64,000 nt of DNA from Pedobacter frigidisoli (GCF_004331675.1 NZ_SJSN01000004.1:126255-190254); one strand, 5' to 3'. Numbered from the stretch's first letter, positions 20,242-29,739 are shown. The notes: generated from the letters alone by a model not told the origin. A program made the numbers and translations.

Positions 20242-20880
20242 ATGAAAAAAATCTTAGTTGCAATAAGTTCGATCCGGCTTATTCCTCATATCATTCTTTT
20301 AAACCTCAGCAGCCAAAGATTGGGCATAAAATATGAAATCGATAGGTGGCTAAAGTTAAGTCAAATTGATGAGGGTGTACAAATTGGCTTTCTGTACCTA
20401 ATGACGTTTTATCCAGAATACAGAAATTTATTTTATTACAGAATTGGGCACGTTTCCTTAGCGCTAAATTTTTTATGCCCAAGAATGGATACACTATTTA
20501 TCTCTACAAAAAGTATTGGATATGGACTATTTATCCAGCACGGTTTTGCAACAATTATTGCGGCCAAATCCATCGGAAAAGATTGTTGGATCAATCAGCA
20601 AGTTACCATTGGCTTTAACGATGCAGAATCACCAGTTTTAAACGATAATGTAAATATAAAGGCTGGCGCTAAAGTTATCGGAGATGTATCCATTGGAAGT
20701 AATTCTACAGTTGGTGCCAATGCAGTTGTGGTAAAGAATGTACCAGAAAACTGTGTTGTTGTTGGCGTACCGGCTTATATTATTAAAAGAAATGGTGTAA
20801 AGGTAAAACATGATTTACCATCAAGACCCATTTTATCGGAGGAAGATCCGTTGTATGGCTTGATAAATAAAACTTGGTAG
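20242..20880 (+). CDS. Serine acetyltransferase-like hexapeptide acyltransferase
   Basis: The product has 212 residues. The N-terminal half is helical; the C-terminal half is a left-handed beta helix built of hexapeptide repeats (IGYGLFIQH, IIAAKSIGKDCWINQQVTIG, VNIKAGAKVIGDVSIGSNSTVGANAVVVKNVP). It ends in the typical GVPAYII cap, and the catalytic His of the family is in FIQHG. It resembles CysE but is shorter at the N-terminus, and no cysteine-biosynthesis gene is nearby. Many such proteins in Bacteroidota O- or N-acetylate surface sugars. Substrate undetermined. Start chosen at ATG with a basic MKK N-terminus. Confidence 0.85.
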   Translation: MKKILVAISSIRLIPHIILLNLSSQRLGIKYEIDRWLKLSQIDEGVQIGFLYLMTFYPEYRNLFYYRIGHVSLALNFLCPRMDTLFISTKSIGYGLFIQHGFATIIAAKSIGKDCWINQQVTIGFNDAESPVLNDNVNIKAGAKVIGDVSIGSNSTVGANAVVVKNVPENCVVVGVPAYIIKRNGVKVKHDLPSRPILSEEDPLYGLINKTW

Positions 20881-20998
20881 ATTGATTTATTATATCAGGC
20901 TCAGATTTCTATATTAAGCCAAATCTATTTTTAACTCCAGATTCCCCACAAATTTTATTTTCTTACCATACATCAAAAATTCTCTACCCCCAACTTAT

Positions 20999-21006
20999 TA
21001 ACTTTG
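20999..21006 (+). promoter_or_regulatory. Bacteroidota -7 promoter element for the LLM oxidoreductase
   Basis: TAACTTTG is a full match to TAnnTTTG, ending 20 bases before the ATG at 21027. A convincing -33 TTTG is not visible. Confidence 0.5.
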
Positions 21007-21026
21007 CTTCATAAATTTTAGCAATT

Positions 21027-22058
21027 ATGGAATTAGGTATAGGTATGTTCGGCGATTTGCAAATCAATGCAAAGGGAGAAATTCAATCCGCTCAACAAAG
21101 ACTTCAGGAAATTATAGAAGAAATTAAATTGATGGATGAAGTTGGATTAGATTTCTACGGAATCGGTGAGCACCATCGTCCTGATTATGCGGTATCGAGT
21201 CCTGAAATTATTTTGGCAGCGGCAGCAACGGTGACCAAAAACATTAAGTTGAGCAGTGCGGTTTCGGTTTTGAGTTCATCAGACCCTGTAAAACTTTACC
21301 AAAATTTTGCAACAGTAGATTTGATTTCAAATGGCCGAGCAGAATTAATGGCTGGTCGCGGAAGTTTCATAGAATCTTTTCCCTTGTTCGGTTACAATCT
21401 TCAGGATTACGATGAACTTTACGAGGAAAAATTAGAGCTGCTTTTAAAAATCAATAAAGAGCCTAAGATTACCTGGAAAGGGAAATTCCGTCCTGAATTG
21501 GTCGATCAAGAGATTCTGCCTCGAGCTGTTAATGATAATTTAAAAATCTGGGTGGCTGTTGGCGGAACACCTGAATCGGTTGAAAGAGCTGGTAGATTAG
21601 GTTTGCCAGTGATGTTTGCCATCATTGGCGGACAACCCACTCAATTCAAACCACTATTCGATTATTATAAAAAAGTTTATCAGGCTTATGGGCATGATAT
21701 TAATAAATTCGAAGTCGGTGTTCACATGCACTCATTATTCGGCGAAAACAGTCAGGAAGTTTCAGATTATTATTTCCCGTTATACTCGGCACAAATGAAT
21801 AGAATTGGAAAAACCCGTGGTTGGGCTCCTTTCCAAAGAAACCAATTTGAGGCTGGGAGAAGCAGCAATGGCGCTTTAATTATTGGCGATGCAAACGAAT
21901 CAGTAGATAAAATTTTAGCAATGGAGGAAACTTTTGGTTTAACCCGCTTCTCTGCCCACATGGATGTTGGTGGACCATCACACGCAGCCATGATGAAATC
22001 GATAGAAATTTTCGGGAATAAAATTGCGCCTGAAGTTAGAAAAGCATTAAAAAATTAG
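21027..22058 (+). CDS. LLM-class flavin-dependent oxidoreductase
   Basis: The product has 343 residues of the luciferase-like monooxygenase type. It starts MELGIGMFGD, with the early GIGEHHRPDYAVSSPE motif, an ISNGRAELMAGRGSF segment for flavin phosphate binding, and a GGTPESVERAGRLGLPV strand. The TIM-barrel layout and length fit the two-component LLM class, which uses reduced FMN supplied by a separate reductase. No reductase is adjacent, so the substrate is unknown. A -7 promoter element lies 20 bases upstream. Its last 45 bases (from 22014) are the first copy of the repeat unit that fills the downstream intergenic region. Confidence 0.92.
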   Translation: MELGIGMFGDLQINAKGEIQSAQQRLQEIIEEIKLMDEVGLDFYGIGEHHRPDYAVSSPEIILAAAATVTKNIKLSSAVSVLSSSDPVKLYQNFATVDLISNGRAELMAGRGSFIESFPLFGYNLQDYDELYEEKLELLLKINKEPKITWKGKFRPELVDQEILPRAVNDNLKIWVAVGGTPESVERAGRLGLPVMFAIIGGQPTQFKPLFDYYKKVYQAYGHDINKFEVGVHMHSLFGENSQEVSDYYFPLYSAQMNRIGKTRGWAPFQRNQFEAGRSSNGALIIGDANESVDKILAMEETFGLTRFSAHMDVGGPSHAAMMKSIEIFGNKIAPEVRKALKN

Positions 22059-23026
22059 TCTAAACCATACTCTTATGCCTCGGTTCATATCTTCACGAAT
22101 CGAAACAAATTGATTAGTTCGTGAGGATACAAACCAAGGCAGAGGAATAAAATTACGCCTGAAGTTAGAAAAGCATTAAAAAATTAATCTAAACCATACT
22201 CTTATGCCTCGGTTCATATCTTCACGAATCGAAACAAATTAATTGGTTCGTGAGGACACCAACCAAGGCAAAGGAATAAAATTACGCCTGAAGTTAGAAA
22301 AGTGTTGAAAAAAATAATTTAAGCCTTGCTCTTGTGCCTCGGTTCGTGTCTCCACGAATCGAAACAAATTAATTAGTTCGTGAGGACACAAACCAAGGCA
22401 GAGGAATAAAATTACGCCTGAAGTTAGAAAAGCATTAAAAAATTGATCTAAACCATACTCTTGTGCCTCGGTTCGTATCTCCTCGAATCGAAACAAATTA
22501 ATTGGTTCGTGAGGACACAAACCAAGGCAGAGGAATAAAATTACGCCTGAAGTTAGAAAAGCATTAAAAAATTAATCTAAACCATACTCTTATGCCTCGG
22601 TTCATGTCTTCACGAATCGAAACGAATTGATTGGTTCGTGAGGACACAAACCAAGGCAGAGGAATAAAATTGCGCCGAGTTAGAAAAGTGTTGAAAAAAA
22701 TAATTTAAGCCTTGCTCCTTTTCAGTAATTGTAGAAAAGTATCTTGTGCCTCGGTTCGTATCTCCACGAATCGAAACAAATTAATTAGTTCGTGAAGACA
22801 CAAACCAAGGCAGAGGAATAAAATTACGCCTGAAGTTAGAAAAGTGTTGAAAAAAATAATTTAAGCCTTGCTCTTGTGCCTCGGTTCGTGTCTCCACGAA
22901 TCGAAACAAATTAATTGATTCGTGAGGACACAAACCAAGGCAAAGGAATAAAATTGCGCCGAGTTAGAAAAGTGTTGAAAAAAATAATTTAAGCCTTGCT
23001 CCTTTTCAGTAATTGTAGAAAAGTAT
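22014..23026. repeat. Tandem array of seven ~129-bp units, each with a large hairpin, between convergent genes
   Basis: Seven copies of a 66-bp imperfect inverted repeat lie at 22076-22141, 22205-22270, 22335-22400, 22464-22529, 22593-22658, 22747-22812 and 22877-22942. Arms of about 24 bases (TGCCTCGGTTCGTGTC... against ...GACACAAACCAAGGCA) enclose a short loop. Start-to-start spacing is 129-130 bp, except 154 bp between the fifth and sixth. The linkers are copies of the flanking gene ends. Type A (22014, 22142, 22401, 22530) repeats the last codons of the LLM gene; types B (22271, 22813) and C (22659, 22943) carry a variant of it fused to the end of the DUF4395 gene. The 82 bases at 22661-22742 recur exactly at 22945-23026. 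Each hairpin could act as a bidirectional terminator. No mobile-element gene is present. Confidence 0.95.
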
Positions 23027-23429
23027 AAACATAACAGCCGACGCAAATACCTAATAAGCTTTCGAGTAATGCAAAAATTATCATTATCGAAGTCAGGATT
23101 AAGGCAGCGGTAAAAAAGTTAAATATAAATGTCGCGGTAATCAAGAGGCAAAAAACAAAGCCCATGGTTGCCGCGAATTTTTTAGGTGCTAAATCTGTCA
23201 TCTTAGGCTTTAAATTCAAAGCTTTCGAAATCTTGATGGCAATGATTTTCAGCAAACTAAACTTCCCCGAGGTAAAAGCCCTTAAGGCAAAATCGATAGT
23301 CAGAACCAATATTGCCCAATAATTTGAATATGAAATACAGCCGATTGCGATCAAAGCAACTATAAAAGCTACAATTCTCACAACATTTTCATTCACTCTT
23401 TCAGCTGATATTGGGCAGGATAATTCCAT
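22989..23429 (-). CDS. DUF4395 family integral membrane protein
   Basis: The product has 146 residues and opens with the DUF4395 signature CPISAERVNENVVRIVA. It has four to five membrane helices, an FALRAFTSGKFS segment and a PKKFAATMGF motif, both standard for the family. The function of DUF4395 is unknown; members are often near thioredoxin-fold or rhodanese genes, but none is here. Its final codons (LLKRSKA and stop) lie within the last repeat unit of the array, so the stop codon and several residues are shared with that element. It converges on the LLM gene. Confidence 0.88.
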   Translation of the reverse strand: MELSCPISAERVNENVVRIVAFIVALIAIGCISYSNYWAILVLTIDFALRAFTSGKFSLLKIIAIKISKALNLKPKMTDLAPKKFAATMGFVFCLLITATFIFNFFTAALILTSIMIIFALLESLLGICVGCYVYTFLQLLKRSKA

Positions 23430-23543
23430 AGAAATTTATTTAAATCAAAAATAGAGAACTCACCTATTTATTAACCAACATTTTGATAATTTTACATCTA
23501 TAAAGTAATTTGATTATTTAACGAACTCAAAATCTCCACAGTA

Positions 23544-24104
23544 ATGCGAACTAAAAACGCCTTAGTTATTACGCTTATCATCCTTATTTCAGCAACGGTT
23601 TCATGCAAAAATAGAAGTCAGCAAATCGATCTGGTTCAGCAAGCAAATTTCGATCAAGCCATTATTGCTGATCTACCCGCTTATAAAAACTTGAATGATT
23701 TGATTATTAAACATATGGATACGATCATAAATTATAGAAGCGCTCAAATCGATCATCCCGAAGACATTGAATCGTTTGATTTCTTACACGACGATGAAAA
23801 AGAAAATCATTTTATTCAAAAAAACATTAACTTCAGTAACATGCCAGGATTTATACTTCCAAAACTTGAAAGTGCATTTTATGCAATCAAGAAAGGAAAA
23901 ATAAGCGGTTTTAGCATCACCCGGAAAGGAATGATTGACATGTCGGTAGAGCATACATACGATCAGAAAACCAATTGCGACACTTATGGAAGCCTAGTGT
24001 GGAATATGCCAAAAGATTTACCAATTTCAGCGACGGCAAAAGACACCCTTTTAGCCAATAACTGTAGATATATTGTTCATGTTGTAAAACGCGGAAACCC
24101 ATAA
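23544..24104 (+). CDS. Putative lipoprotein of unknown function
   Basis: The product has 186 residues. The N-terminus MRTKNALVITLIILISATVSC fits a lipoprotein signal with Cys21 as lipid anchor, followed by a polar, charged domain with few motifs. Near the C-terminus, GFSITRKGMIDMSVEHTYD and a pair of Cys residues (CDTYG and NNCRY) may form a disulfide. I do not recognise the family. The gene starts about 115 bases from the divergent DUF4395 gene and ends 118 bases before the DUF2339 gene, so it is probably its own unit. Confidence 0.7.
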   Translation: MRTKNALVITLIILISATVSCKNRSQQIDLVQQANFDQAIIADLPAYKNLNDLIIKHMDTIINYRSAQIDHPEDIESFDFLHDDEKENHFIQKNINFSNMPGFILPKLESAFYAIKKGKISGFSITRKGMIDMSVEHTYDQKTNCDTYGSLVWNMPKDLPISATAKDTLLANNCRYIVHVVKRGNP

Positions 24105-24222
24105 TATACCCTCCTCTTTTCACAGGAACCCATGTTATATTTTACTCAATAAAATATTTTCCTTAACCTTGTAGAATTCATCCCTATATTTAATAACGCA
24201 AATTACGCATCAACAATATAGA

Positions 24223-26598
24223 ATGGATAATTCCGAACAGTTAAACCTGCTTTTAATTAGGCTGGAGAATTTATTACTTAGACAACAAGGTTTCGAAGCT
24301 GAAATTGAAGCTTTAAAACAACAAGTTAAAGCACTCCAATCTGGAACAAGTCACATTGTTGAAGCGCAAAAAGTGCCTCCTGTTGTAATTGCGCCTCCGC
24401 CAAGAAATACTCCGCCAGGTGCAATAAATCAAAATACCATTGCGCAGCAACCAGTTCCAAGCCCATTTCCACCACGAGTAAATCAACCGCAAAGCAATTT
24501 TGCCGATAAGTTTAAGCGTGAAAACATGGTTAAATCCGATTTTGAAAAGTTTATCGGAGAAAATTTAATCAGTAAAATCGGAATCCTGATTTTAATTCTT
24601 GGTGTGGGTATTGGTGCAAAATACGCTATCGACCATGATATGATTAGTCCGCTAACCAGGATAGTTTTAGGCTATGCAGTTGGTGCGGGTTTAATGGCTT
24701 TTGCCATCAAATTAAAAGAGAAATACGAAAACTTTTCGGCGGTTTTAGTGAGTGGCGCAATTGCCATTATGTACTTTATTACTTATGCGGCCTACGATTT
24801 CTATTCGCTCATTCCACAGGCTTTAGCATTTATTTTGATGGTTGTTTTTACATCATTTACAGTGGTAGCAGCCATAAAATACAACAAACAGGTTATCGCT
24901 CATATCGGTTTGGTTGGCGCATATGCAGTTCCATTTTTACTGAGTGATGGTTCTGGAAAAGTTGGCGTGCTGTTTACGTACATGGTCATCATTAACATCG
25001 GAATTCTAATTTTGAGCTTCAAGAAATACTGGAAACCTTTGTTTTATGCCTCTTTTGGTTTAACCTGGTTAATTTTTGTTTCGTGGCGAATGGACTTAGG
25101 TTCAGACAATAAATTCTTTGGATTATCATTACTCTTTTCGACCTTATTCTTCCTCACGTTTTACATGACCAACCTCGCTTATAAGGTAACCCGAAAAGAA
25201 ATTTTTGGCTTCAGCGATGTAGTTATTCTACTTTTAAATTCATTTATTTATTACGGAATCGGTTATTTCATCCTTTCAGAAAACAAGAATAGCGTAGAAT
25301 TATTGGGCTTGTTTACACTTGCCAATGCCGTTATCCACTTTGTGGTAAGTTTAATTATCTATAAAAAAGAACTAGCCGATAGAAATCTTTTCTACCTGAT
25401 TTTGGCAATGGTAATAACTTTTATTACTATCGCCGTTCCTGTTCAACTTAATGGCGGTTGGGTAACAATTTTCTGGACGGTTGAGGCCGCAGTGCTATTT
25501 TACCTGGCTCGGGTTAAAAACATTGCGATTTACGAGAAGCTATCTTTTCCATTGATATTTCTGGCATTTCTTAGTTTGCTACAAGATTGGACCAGCTACT
25601 TTGATTACTATGGCAACGATTCAGCAATCACACCAATATTAAATGTTTGCTTCTTAACCGCTTGTATTTTCATCGGAAGTTTTATCTGGATGTTCAGCGT
25701 GAGCAAAAAAGAAACCGAAAAGCCTGCCGAATGGCCTTGGATGAGGCAGATTTTGAGTTACGCTATCCCATCAATCTTGCTTTTAACCGTTTATGTAACG
25801 TTTAGATTAGAGATTTCTAAATACTTCGATAATCTGATACAATCCACAAGAATTACAATGCATCCAAGAATTGGTACTGATGACCCGAGCTATGAGTTTA
25901 ATTACAATTATGACACGCTTAAAACTGCCTGGATTTACATTTATACACTGTTTTTTGCTTCAGCATTAACTTATTTCAATATTAAAAAATTGAAGAATAG
26001 CGAACTCGCAATTGCAAATTTGATTATCAATTTATTGGTTGTGGTGCTATTCCTTACTCATGGACTTTACACTTTAAGCGGGCTTAGAGATAATTATTTA
26101 TTTCCAGATAGCAAATACTTCAGCATCAGTTCTTTCAATATTGGCATAAGATATATTTCAATGGCCTTTTTTGCGTTGCTGATTGTTCAATGTTATCAAT
26201 TACAAAAATCAGGTCTGCTTAAAAAAGATTTCAAAACCATGTTCGATTACCTTTTGTATATTTCCATTTTATGGGTTATTAGCAGCGAGTTAATTAACAT
26301 TTTGGAATTATCGGACACCCAAGAAAGTTATAAATTGGGCTTGAGTATTCTCTGGGGCGTTTATTCATTGTTCTTAATCGGAATGGGATTAGCGAAAAAC
26401 AAAAAACACTTGCGCATTGGCGCAATGGTTTTGTTTGGTATTACGCTTATCAAACTATTCTTTTACGATATTTATTCTTTAGGCACAATCGCAAAAACCA
26501 TCGTTTTTGTATCATTAGGTGTGCTTTTGCTCATCATTTCATTCCTTTATAACAAATACAAACATTTAATTATTGATGATGTTAAAGTTGAAAATTAA
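24223..26598 (+). CDS. DUF2339 polytopic membrane protein
   Basis: The product has 791 residues. The first 45 residues form a short coiled coil (LLLIRLENLLLRQQGFEAEI), followed by a Pro-rich linker. From about residue 105 there are some 20 or more membrane helices, beginning with the DUF2339 hallmark GENLISKIGILILILGVGIG and KYAIDHDMISPLTRIVLGY. The family is conserved in many Gram-negative bacteria but has no established biochemical role. It is commonly followed by a DUF3999 gene, exactly as here: the next gene overlaps its 3' end by 26 bases, which suggests translational coupling and a shared complex in the inner membrane. Confidence 0.92.
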   Translation: MDNSEQLNLLLIRLENLLLRQQGFEAEIEALKQQVKALQSGTSHIVEAQKVPPVVIAPPPRNTPPGAINQNTIAQQPVPSPFPPRVNQPQSNFADKFKRENMVKSDFEKFIGENLISKIGILILILGVGIGAKYAIDHDMISPLTRIVLGYAVGAGLMAFAIKLKEKYENFSAVLVSGAIAIMYFITYAAYDFYSLIPQALAFILMVVFTSFTVVAAIKYNKQVIAHIGLVGAYAVPFLLSDGSGKVGVLFTYMVIINIGILILSFKKYWKPLFYASFGLTWLIFVSWRMDLGSDNKFFGLSLLFSTLFFLTFYMTNLAYKVTRKEIFGFSDVVILLLNSFIYYGIGYFILSENKNSVELLGLFTLANAVIHFVVSLIIYKKELADRNLFYLILAMVITFITIAVPVQLNGGWVTIFWTVEAAVLFYLARVKNIAIYEKLSFPLIFLAFLSLLQDWTSYFDYYGNDSAITPILNVCFLTACIFIGSFIWMFSVSKKETEKPAEWPWMRQILSYAIPSILLLTVYVTFRLEISKYFDNLIQSTRITMHPRIGTDDPSYEFNYNYDTLKTAWIYIYTLFFASALTYFNIKKLKNSELAIANLIINLLVVVLFLTHGLYTLSGLRDNYLFPDSKYFSISSFNIGIRYISMAFFALLIVQCYQLQKSGLLKKDFKTMFDYLLYISILWVISSELINILELSDTQESYKLGLSILWGVYSLFLIGMGLAKNKKHLRIGAMVLFGITLIKLFFYDIYSLGTIAKTIVFVSLGVLLLIISFLYNKYKHLIIDDVKVEN

Positions 26599-27808
26599 CC
26601 TGCTTTTATTGCTTTTACTAAGTATTGCTATCGCAAAAGCACAAACCAATACCTACAAATTTAAACGAGATATAACTGGTGTAAATTCGGTTTGGCACAG
26701 CATGAAACTGCCAGACCAATTGTATAAAAATGCGAATGCAGGCTTTGAGGATTTAAGGATTTTCGGCATCAACGGAAAAGATACCATTGAAGTTCCGTAT
26801 CTCTTAAAGCAACGAGCTTATAAGGTTAATACCAAGGAAAGTGCCTTTAAACGAATCAACCAAAGTTCAAATCCAAACGGTTATTATTACACTTTTCAAT
26901 CTGATGCAACGAATACCATTAACCAGATTAATTTATCTTTCAAGCAAGGTAATTTCGATTGGCAAGTAACACTAGAGGGCAGTAATGATAACCAAACATG
27001 GTTTTCAATCTTGAAAGATTACCGTATCCTTTCTATCAAAAATGATGATACCGATTATCAGTTTACCAAATTGAGTTTCCCTGATTCAAAATATCAGTAT
27101 TTTAGAGTTGCATTGAAAAGTCCTGTTCAACCTGAATTATTGGAGGCAAAAATTTCGAAAACCGATACCATAAAAGGAACCTACCAAGATGTAAAGTATA
27201 AAACTTTTGATATCAAAAATGATGCTACTATCAAGGAAACTGTCATTGATGTTGTTTTAGAAAATCCCGTTCCACTATCCTATTTAAAACTGAATGCGCA
27301 AAGTGATTTCGATTTTTATCGTTCGATTAAAATTGAATATGTAACCGATAGTTTCAAAACTGATAAAGGCATCCAATACAACTATGCCAATCTTTACGAG
27401 GGCACAATTAGTTCATTGGAAAAACCTGAATATCATTTCGAAAACACCATTACATCGAGGTTAAAAATTACTGTTCAGAACAATGATAACAAGCCGCTGC
27501 GACTAAGCGGATTGGAACTTAAAGGCAATGTTTACGAAATAATTGCCCGTTTCGATAATCCCAAATACACTTACGCTTTGTATTATGGAAATGAAAAAGC
27601 GACATCGCCAAGTTATGAGATTGAGAAATTTGAGAGTAAAATCCCTGCAGATTTAACTTCTGTAACTATCGGGCATGAACAACATAATCCTGCATATTCT
27701 ATCATAGCTGAAAAACCATTATTCGAAAATAAAGCCTGGCTTTGGGTTTTAATGGCAGTTATTATAGCATTGTTGGGTTGGTTTTCATTTAAAATGTTGA
27801 GGAATTAA
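26573..27808 (+). CDS. DUF3999 family exported, membrane-anchored protein
   Basis: The product has 411 residues. It has a signal peptide ending AKAQ, a large periplasmic beta-sandwich region and one C-terminal membrane helix (AWLWVLMAVIIALLGWFSF) followed by a short basic tail. The opening YKFKRDITGVNS and LPDQLYKNANAGFEDLRIFG match DUF3999 as I know it. The central part, with LEGSNDNQTWFSI and FRVAL, resembles a discoidin-like fold. The start overlaps the DUF2339 gene by 26 bases; three successive ATG codons occur at 26573, 26576 and 26579, so the exact one is uncertain. Likely partner of DUF2339; function unknown. Confidence 0.88.
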   Translation: MMMLKLKINLLLLLLLSIAIAKAQTNTYKFKRDITGVNSVWHSMKLPDQLYKNANAGFEDLRIFGINGKDTIEVPYLLKQRAYKVNTKESAFKRINQSSNPNGYYYTFQSDATNTINQINLSFKQGNFDWQVTLEGSNDNQTWFSILKDYRILSIKNDDTDYQFTKLSFPDSKYQYFRVALKSPVQPELLEAKISKTDTIKGTYQDVKYKTFDIKNDATIKETVIDVVLENPVPLSYLKLNAQSDFDFYRSIKIEYVTDSFKTDKGIQYNYANLYEGTISSLEKPEYHFENTITSRLKITVQNNDNKPLRLSGLELKGNVYEIIARFDNPKYTYALYYGNEKATSPSYEIEKFESKIPADLTSVTIGHEQHNPAYSIIAEKPLFENKAWLWVLMAVIIALLGWFSFKMLRN

Positions 27809-27819
27809 AAATTAGTATA

Positions 27820-28911
27820 ATGAGTTTTTTGAAGAAAATATTCGGGTCGAAAGAAGAGCCTGTTAAATCAAACCAAGACTTTTGGAATTGGTTTCAGCAG
27901 AATGCAGAATCCTTTTTCAAAGTAGTTAAAGATGGTCATAATATTGAAAAAGATTTTTTCGATAAACTATCCCCTAAATTAAAAGAGTTAAAAGATGGCT
28001 TCTATTTTTTGGCGGGAATGGTAAATAACGAAACTGCTGAATTGGTCCTTACTGCCGACGGTATTATTTCCAACATCGCTTTTGTAGAAGATTTAGTTGC
28101 TGATGCGCCCAAGATTAAAGGATGGCTATTTACTGCACTTAAGCCTGCTTTAAATATAGCTGATGTCAATATTAAAATGGGCGATTTAAACTTCAACAAA
28201 GATAATCTGAGTTTTTATTACACTGAAAAGGCTAATTTTCCTGATGAAATTGATGTTTCCGTTATTCATAGTGATTTTAACGAAGAAAATAAAGACCACA
28301 TTACGAATGGAACTTACATCTTTTTAGATAATTTTCTTGGCGAATTAAACTTTGCCACAACTATCGATAAAATTAGCGTGATTGGCAAAGACCAAGCTAC
28401 TCAGGAATTAATTCCAATAGAGAAGTTAAAAGATTTTTTAATCTGGCGGGAAAAAGAATTTATTGAAAGATATGATGGAATTCGGCATGATACAGAAAAC
28501 GACCAATATAACATGTTGGAGGCCACACTAAAAAATGGAAATCCTTTATTAGCGGTGGTAAATACAGACTTACTTAATTGGGATAGCAAGGCCTCTCATC
28601 CCTGGATATTAAATATTGAAGTTAAGTTTTCTGCAAATGAGAATGGCATGCCGAACAAAACCGACTACCAACTTTTAAATGATTTTGAGGATGAAATTTT
28701 AAGTCTTTTAAAAGATTCTGACGGATATTTAAATATTGGCAGAGAAACCGCAAACGGTATAAGAGAGATTTTTTTCGCATGTAAAGATTTTAGAAAACCA
28801 TCTAAAGTAATGCATGAAATTGAAATCAGATATGCTGATAAATTTGATATTTCACATGAAATATATAGAGATAAATACTGGAAATCATTTGATAGATTTA
28901 AAGGAAATTAA
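27820..28911 (+). CDS. DUF695 domain protein
   Basis: The product has 363 residues, is cytoplasmic in character and lacks a signal peptide. The N-terminal half (WNWFQQNAESFFKVVKDG onwards) is alpha/beta and unassigned. The C-terminal part, about residues 225-360, has features of DUF695: WILNIEVKFSANENGMP, DFEDEILSLL, YLNIGRETANGIREIFFACKD and a final aromatic DKYWKSF. DUF695 proteins have no known activity. It starts 11 bases after the DUF3999 gene and ends 6 bases before the DUF1569 gene, so it belongs to the same operon. Confidence 0.8.
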   Translation: MSFLKKIFGSKEEPVKSNQDFWNWFQQNAESFFKVVKDGHNIEKDFFDKLSPKLKELKDGFYFLAGMVNNETAELVLTADGIISNIAFVEDLVADAPKIKGWLFTALKPALNIADVNIKMGDLNFNKDNLSFYYTEKANFPDEIDVSVIHSDFNEENKDHITNGTYIFLDNFLGELNFATTIDKISVIGKDQATQELIPIEKLKDFLIWREKEFIERYDGIRHDTENDQYNMLEATLKNGNPLLAVVNTDLLNWDSKASHPWILNIEVKFSANENGMPNKTDYQLLNDFEDEILSLLKDSDGYLNIGRETANGIREIFFACKDFRKPSKVMHEIEIRYADKFDISHEIYRDKYWKSFDRFKGN

Positions 28912-28917
28912 ACAAAC

Positions 28918-29370
28918 ATGAAAAACATTTTCCAACCCGAAATAACCAGCGAAGTAATCGCAAGAATTAATAAATTAACGCCTGCCTCGCCTCAACTTTG
29001 GGGCAAAATGAATGTTTCTCAAATGTTGGCGCATTGCAATGTGAGCTATGAATTAGTTTATGATGACAAACACCCAAAGCCAAATGCTTTTATGAAACTG
29101 ATTATGAAAGCTTTCGTAAAAAACATTGTCGTGAGCGAAAAACCTTACAAAAGAAATAGCCAAACTGCGCCATCATTTATAATTACGGATGAAAAAGAAT
29201 TCGAGAAAGAGAAAAATCGTTTGATAGATTATTTAAATAAAACCCAGGAATTAGGCGAAAATTATTTCGATGGCAAAGAATCTCATTCCTTTGTAAAGCT
29301 AAATAAAACGGAGTGGAATAATATGTTTTATAAACATTTAGACCATCATTTAAATCAATTTGGAGCTTAG
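28918..29370 (+). CDS. DUF1569 (DinB-like fold) protein
   Basis: The product has 150 residues. The motif SPQLWGKMNVSQMLAHCNVS near residue 25 is characteristic of DUF1569, a DinB/YfiT-like four-helix bundle, in which the His can ligate a metal. A second potential metal-binding pair is near the C-terminus (YKHLDHHLNQFG). DinB-like proteins are often thiol-dependent transferases, but DUF1569 activity is not established. The gene lies between DUF695 and a small membrane protein with 6-base gaps on both sides, so it is clearly an operon member. Confidence 0.85.
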   Translation: MKNIFQPEITSEVIARINKLTPASPQLWGKMNVSQMLAHCNVSYELVYDDKHPKPNAFMKLIMKAFVKNIVVSEKPYKRNSQTAPSFIITDEKEFEKEKNRLIDYLNKTQELGENYFDGKESHSFVKLNKTEWNNMFYKHLDHHLNQFGA

Positions 29371-29376
29371 TTAAAA

Positions 29377-29739
29377 ATGATTAGAAAAATTTTAGGTGTT
29401 ATCATCGGCTATGCCATTTTTGTAGTATCATCACTCCTACTTTTCAAAATTTCAGGGCAAAAACCGCATTCCGATGCGAAAAATCTCTTCATTATTTTCA
29501 CGGCAATTTATGGCGCTTTATTTTCAGTTATAGCAGGTTATTTTACTCAGTTCACATCTCAAACTAAAAACCTGAATGTAAATCATATTCTTGCTATAAT
29601 TATTGCAGGTTTTGCAGCATTTTCGCTTCTTGAATCTGACGGAAACCATTGGACGCAAATTTTAGGAATCGTCATCTTTGCCCCAATCTCTATTTTAGGT
29701 GGAATGTTAAGTAAAAGTAGAATGCATAAAAAACACTAA
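29377..29739 (+). CDS. Small integral membrane protein, unknown
   Basis: The product has 120 residues with four predicted membrane helices: residues about 5-22, 38-56, 66-84 and 92-110. It ends in a basic tail (SKSRMHKKH). I recognise no motif or family. Spacing of 6 bases from the DUF1569 gene and 20 bases to the phospholipase-like gene places it within the same transcription unit. A role in the membrane beside DUF2339/DUF3999 is possible but only inferred from context. Confidence 0.75.
   Translation: MIRKILGVIIGYAIFVVSSLLLFKISGQKPHSDAKNLFIIFTAIYGALFSVIAGYFTQFTSQTKNLNVNHILAIIIAGFAAFSLLESDGNHWTQILGIVIFAPISILGGMLSKSRMHKKH

Noticed and set aside
22239..22520. Minus-strand open frame of 93 codons inside the hairpin array
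   Set aside because: It is the repeat unit read in one frame: the 129-bp period is a multiple of three, so a frame stays open across copies. The repetitive peptide and lack of a plausible start argue against a gene. The same applies to 22861-23046.
22076..22942. CRISPR array
   Set aside because: Periodicity is about 129 bp and the linkers are themselves repeated gene ends, not unique spacers; no cas gene is present.
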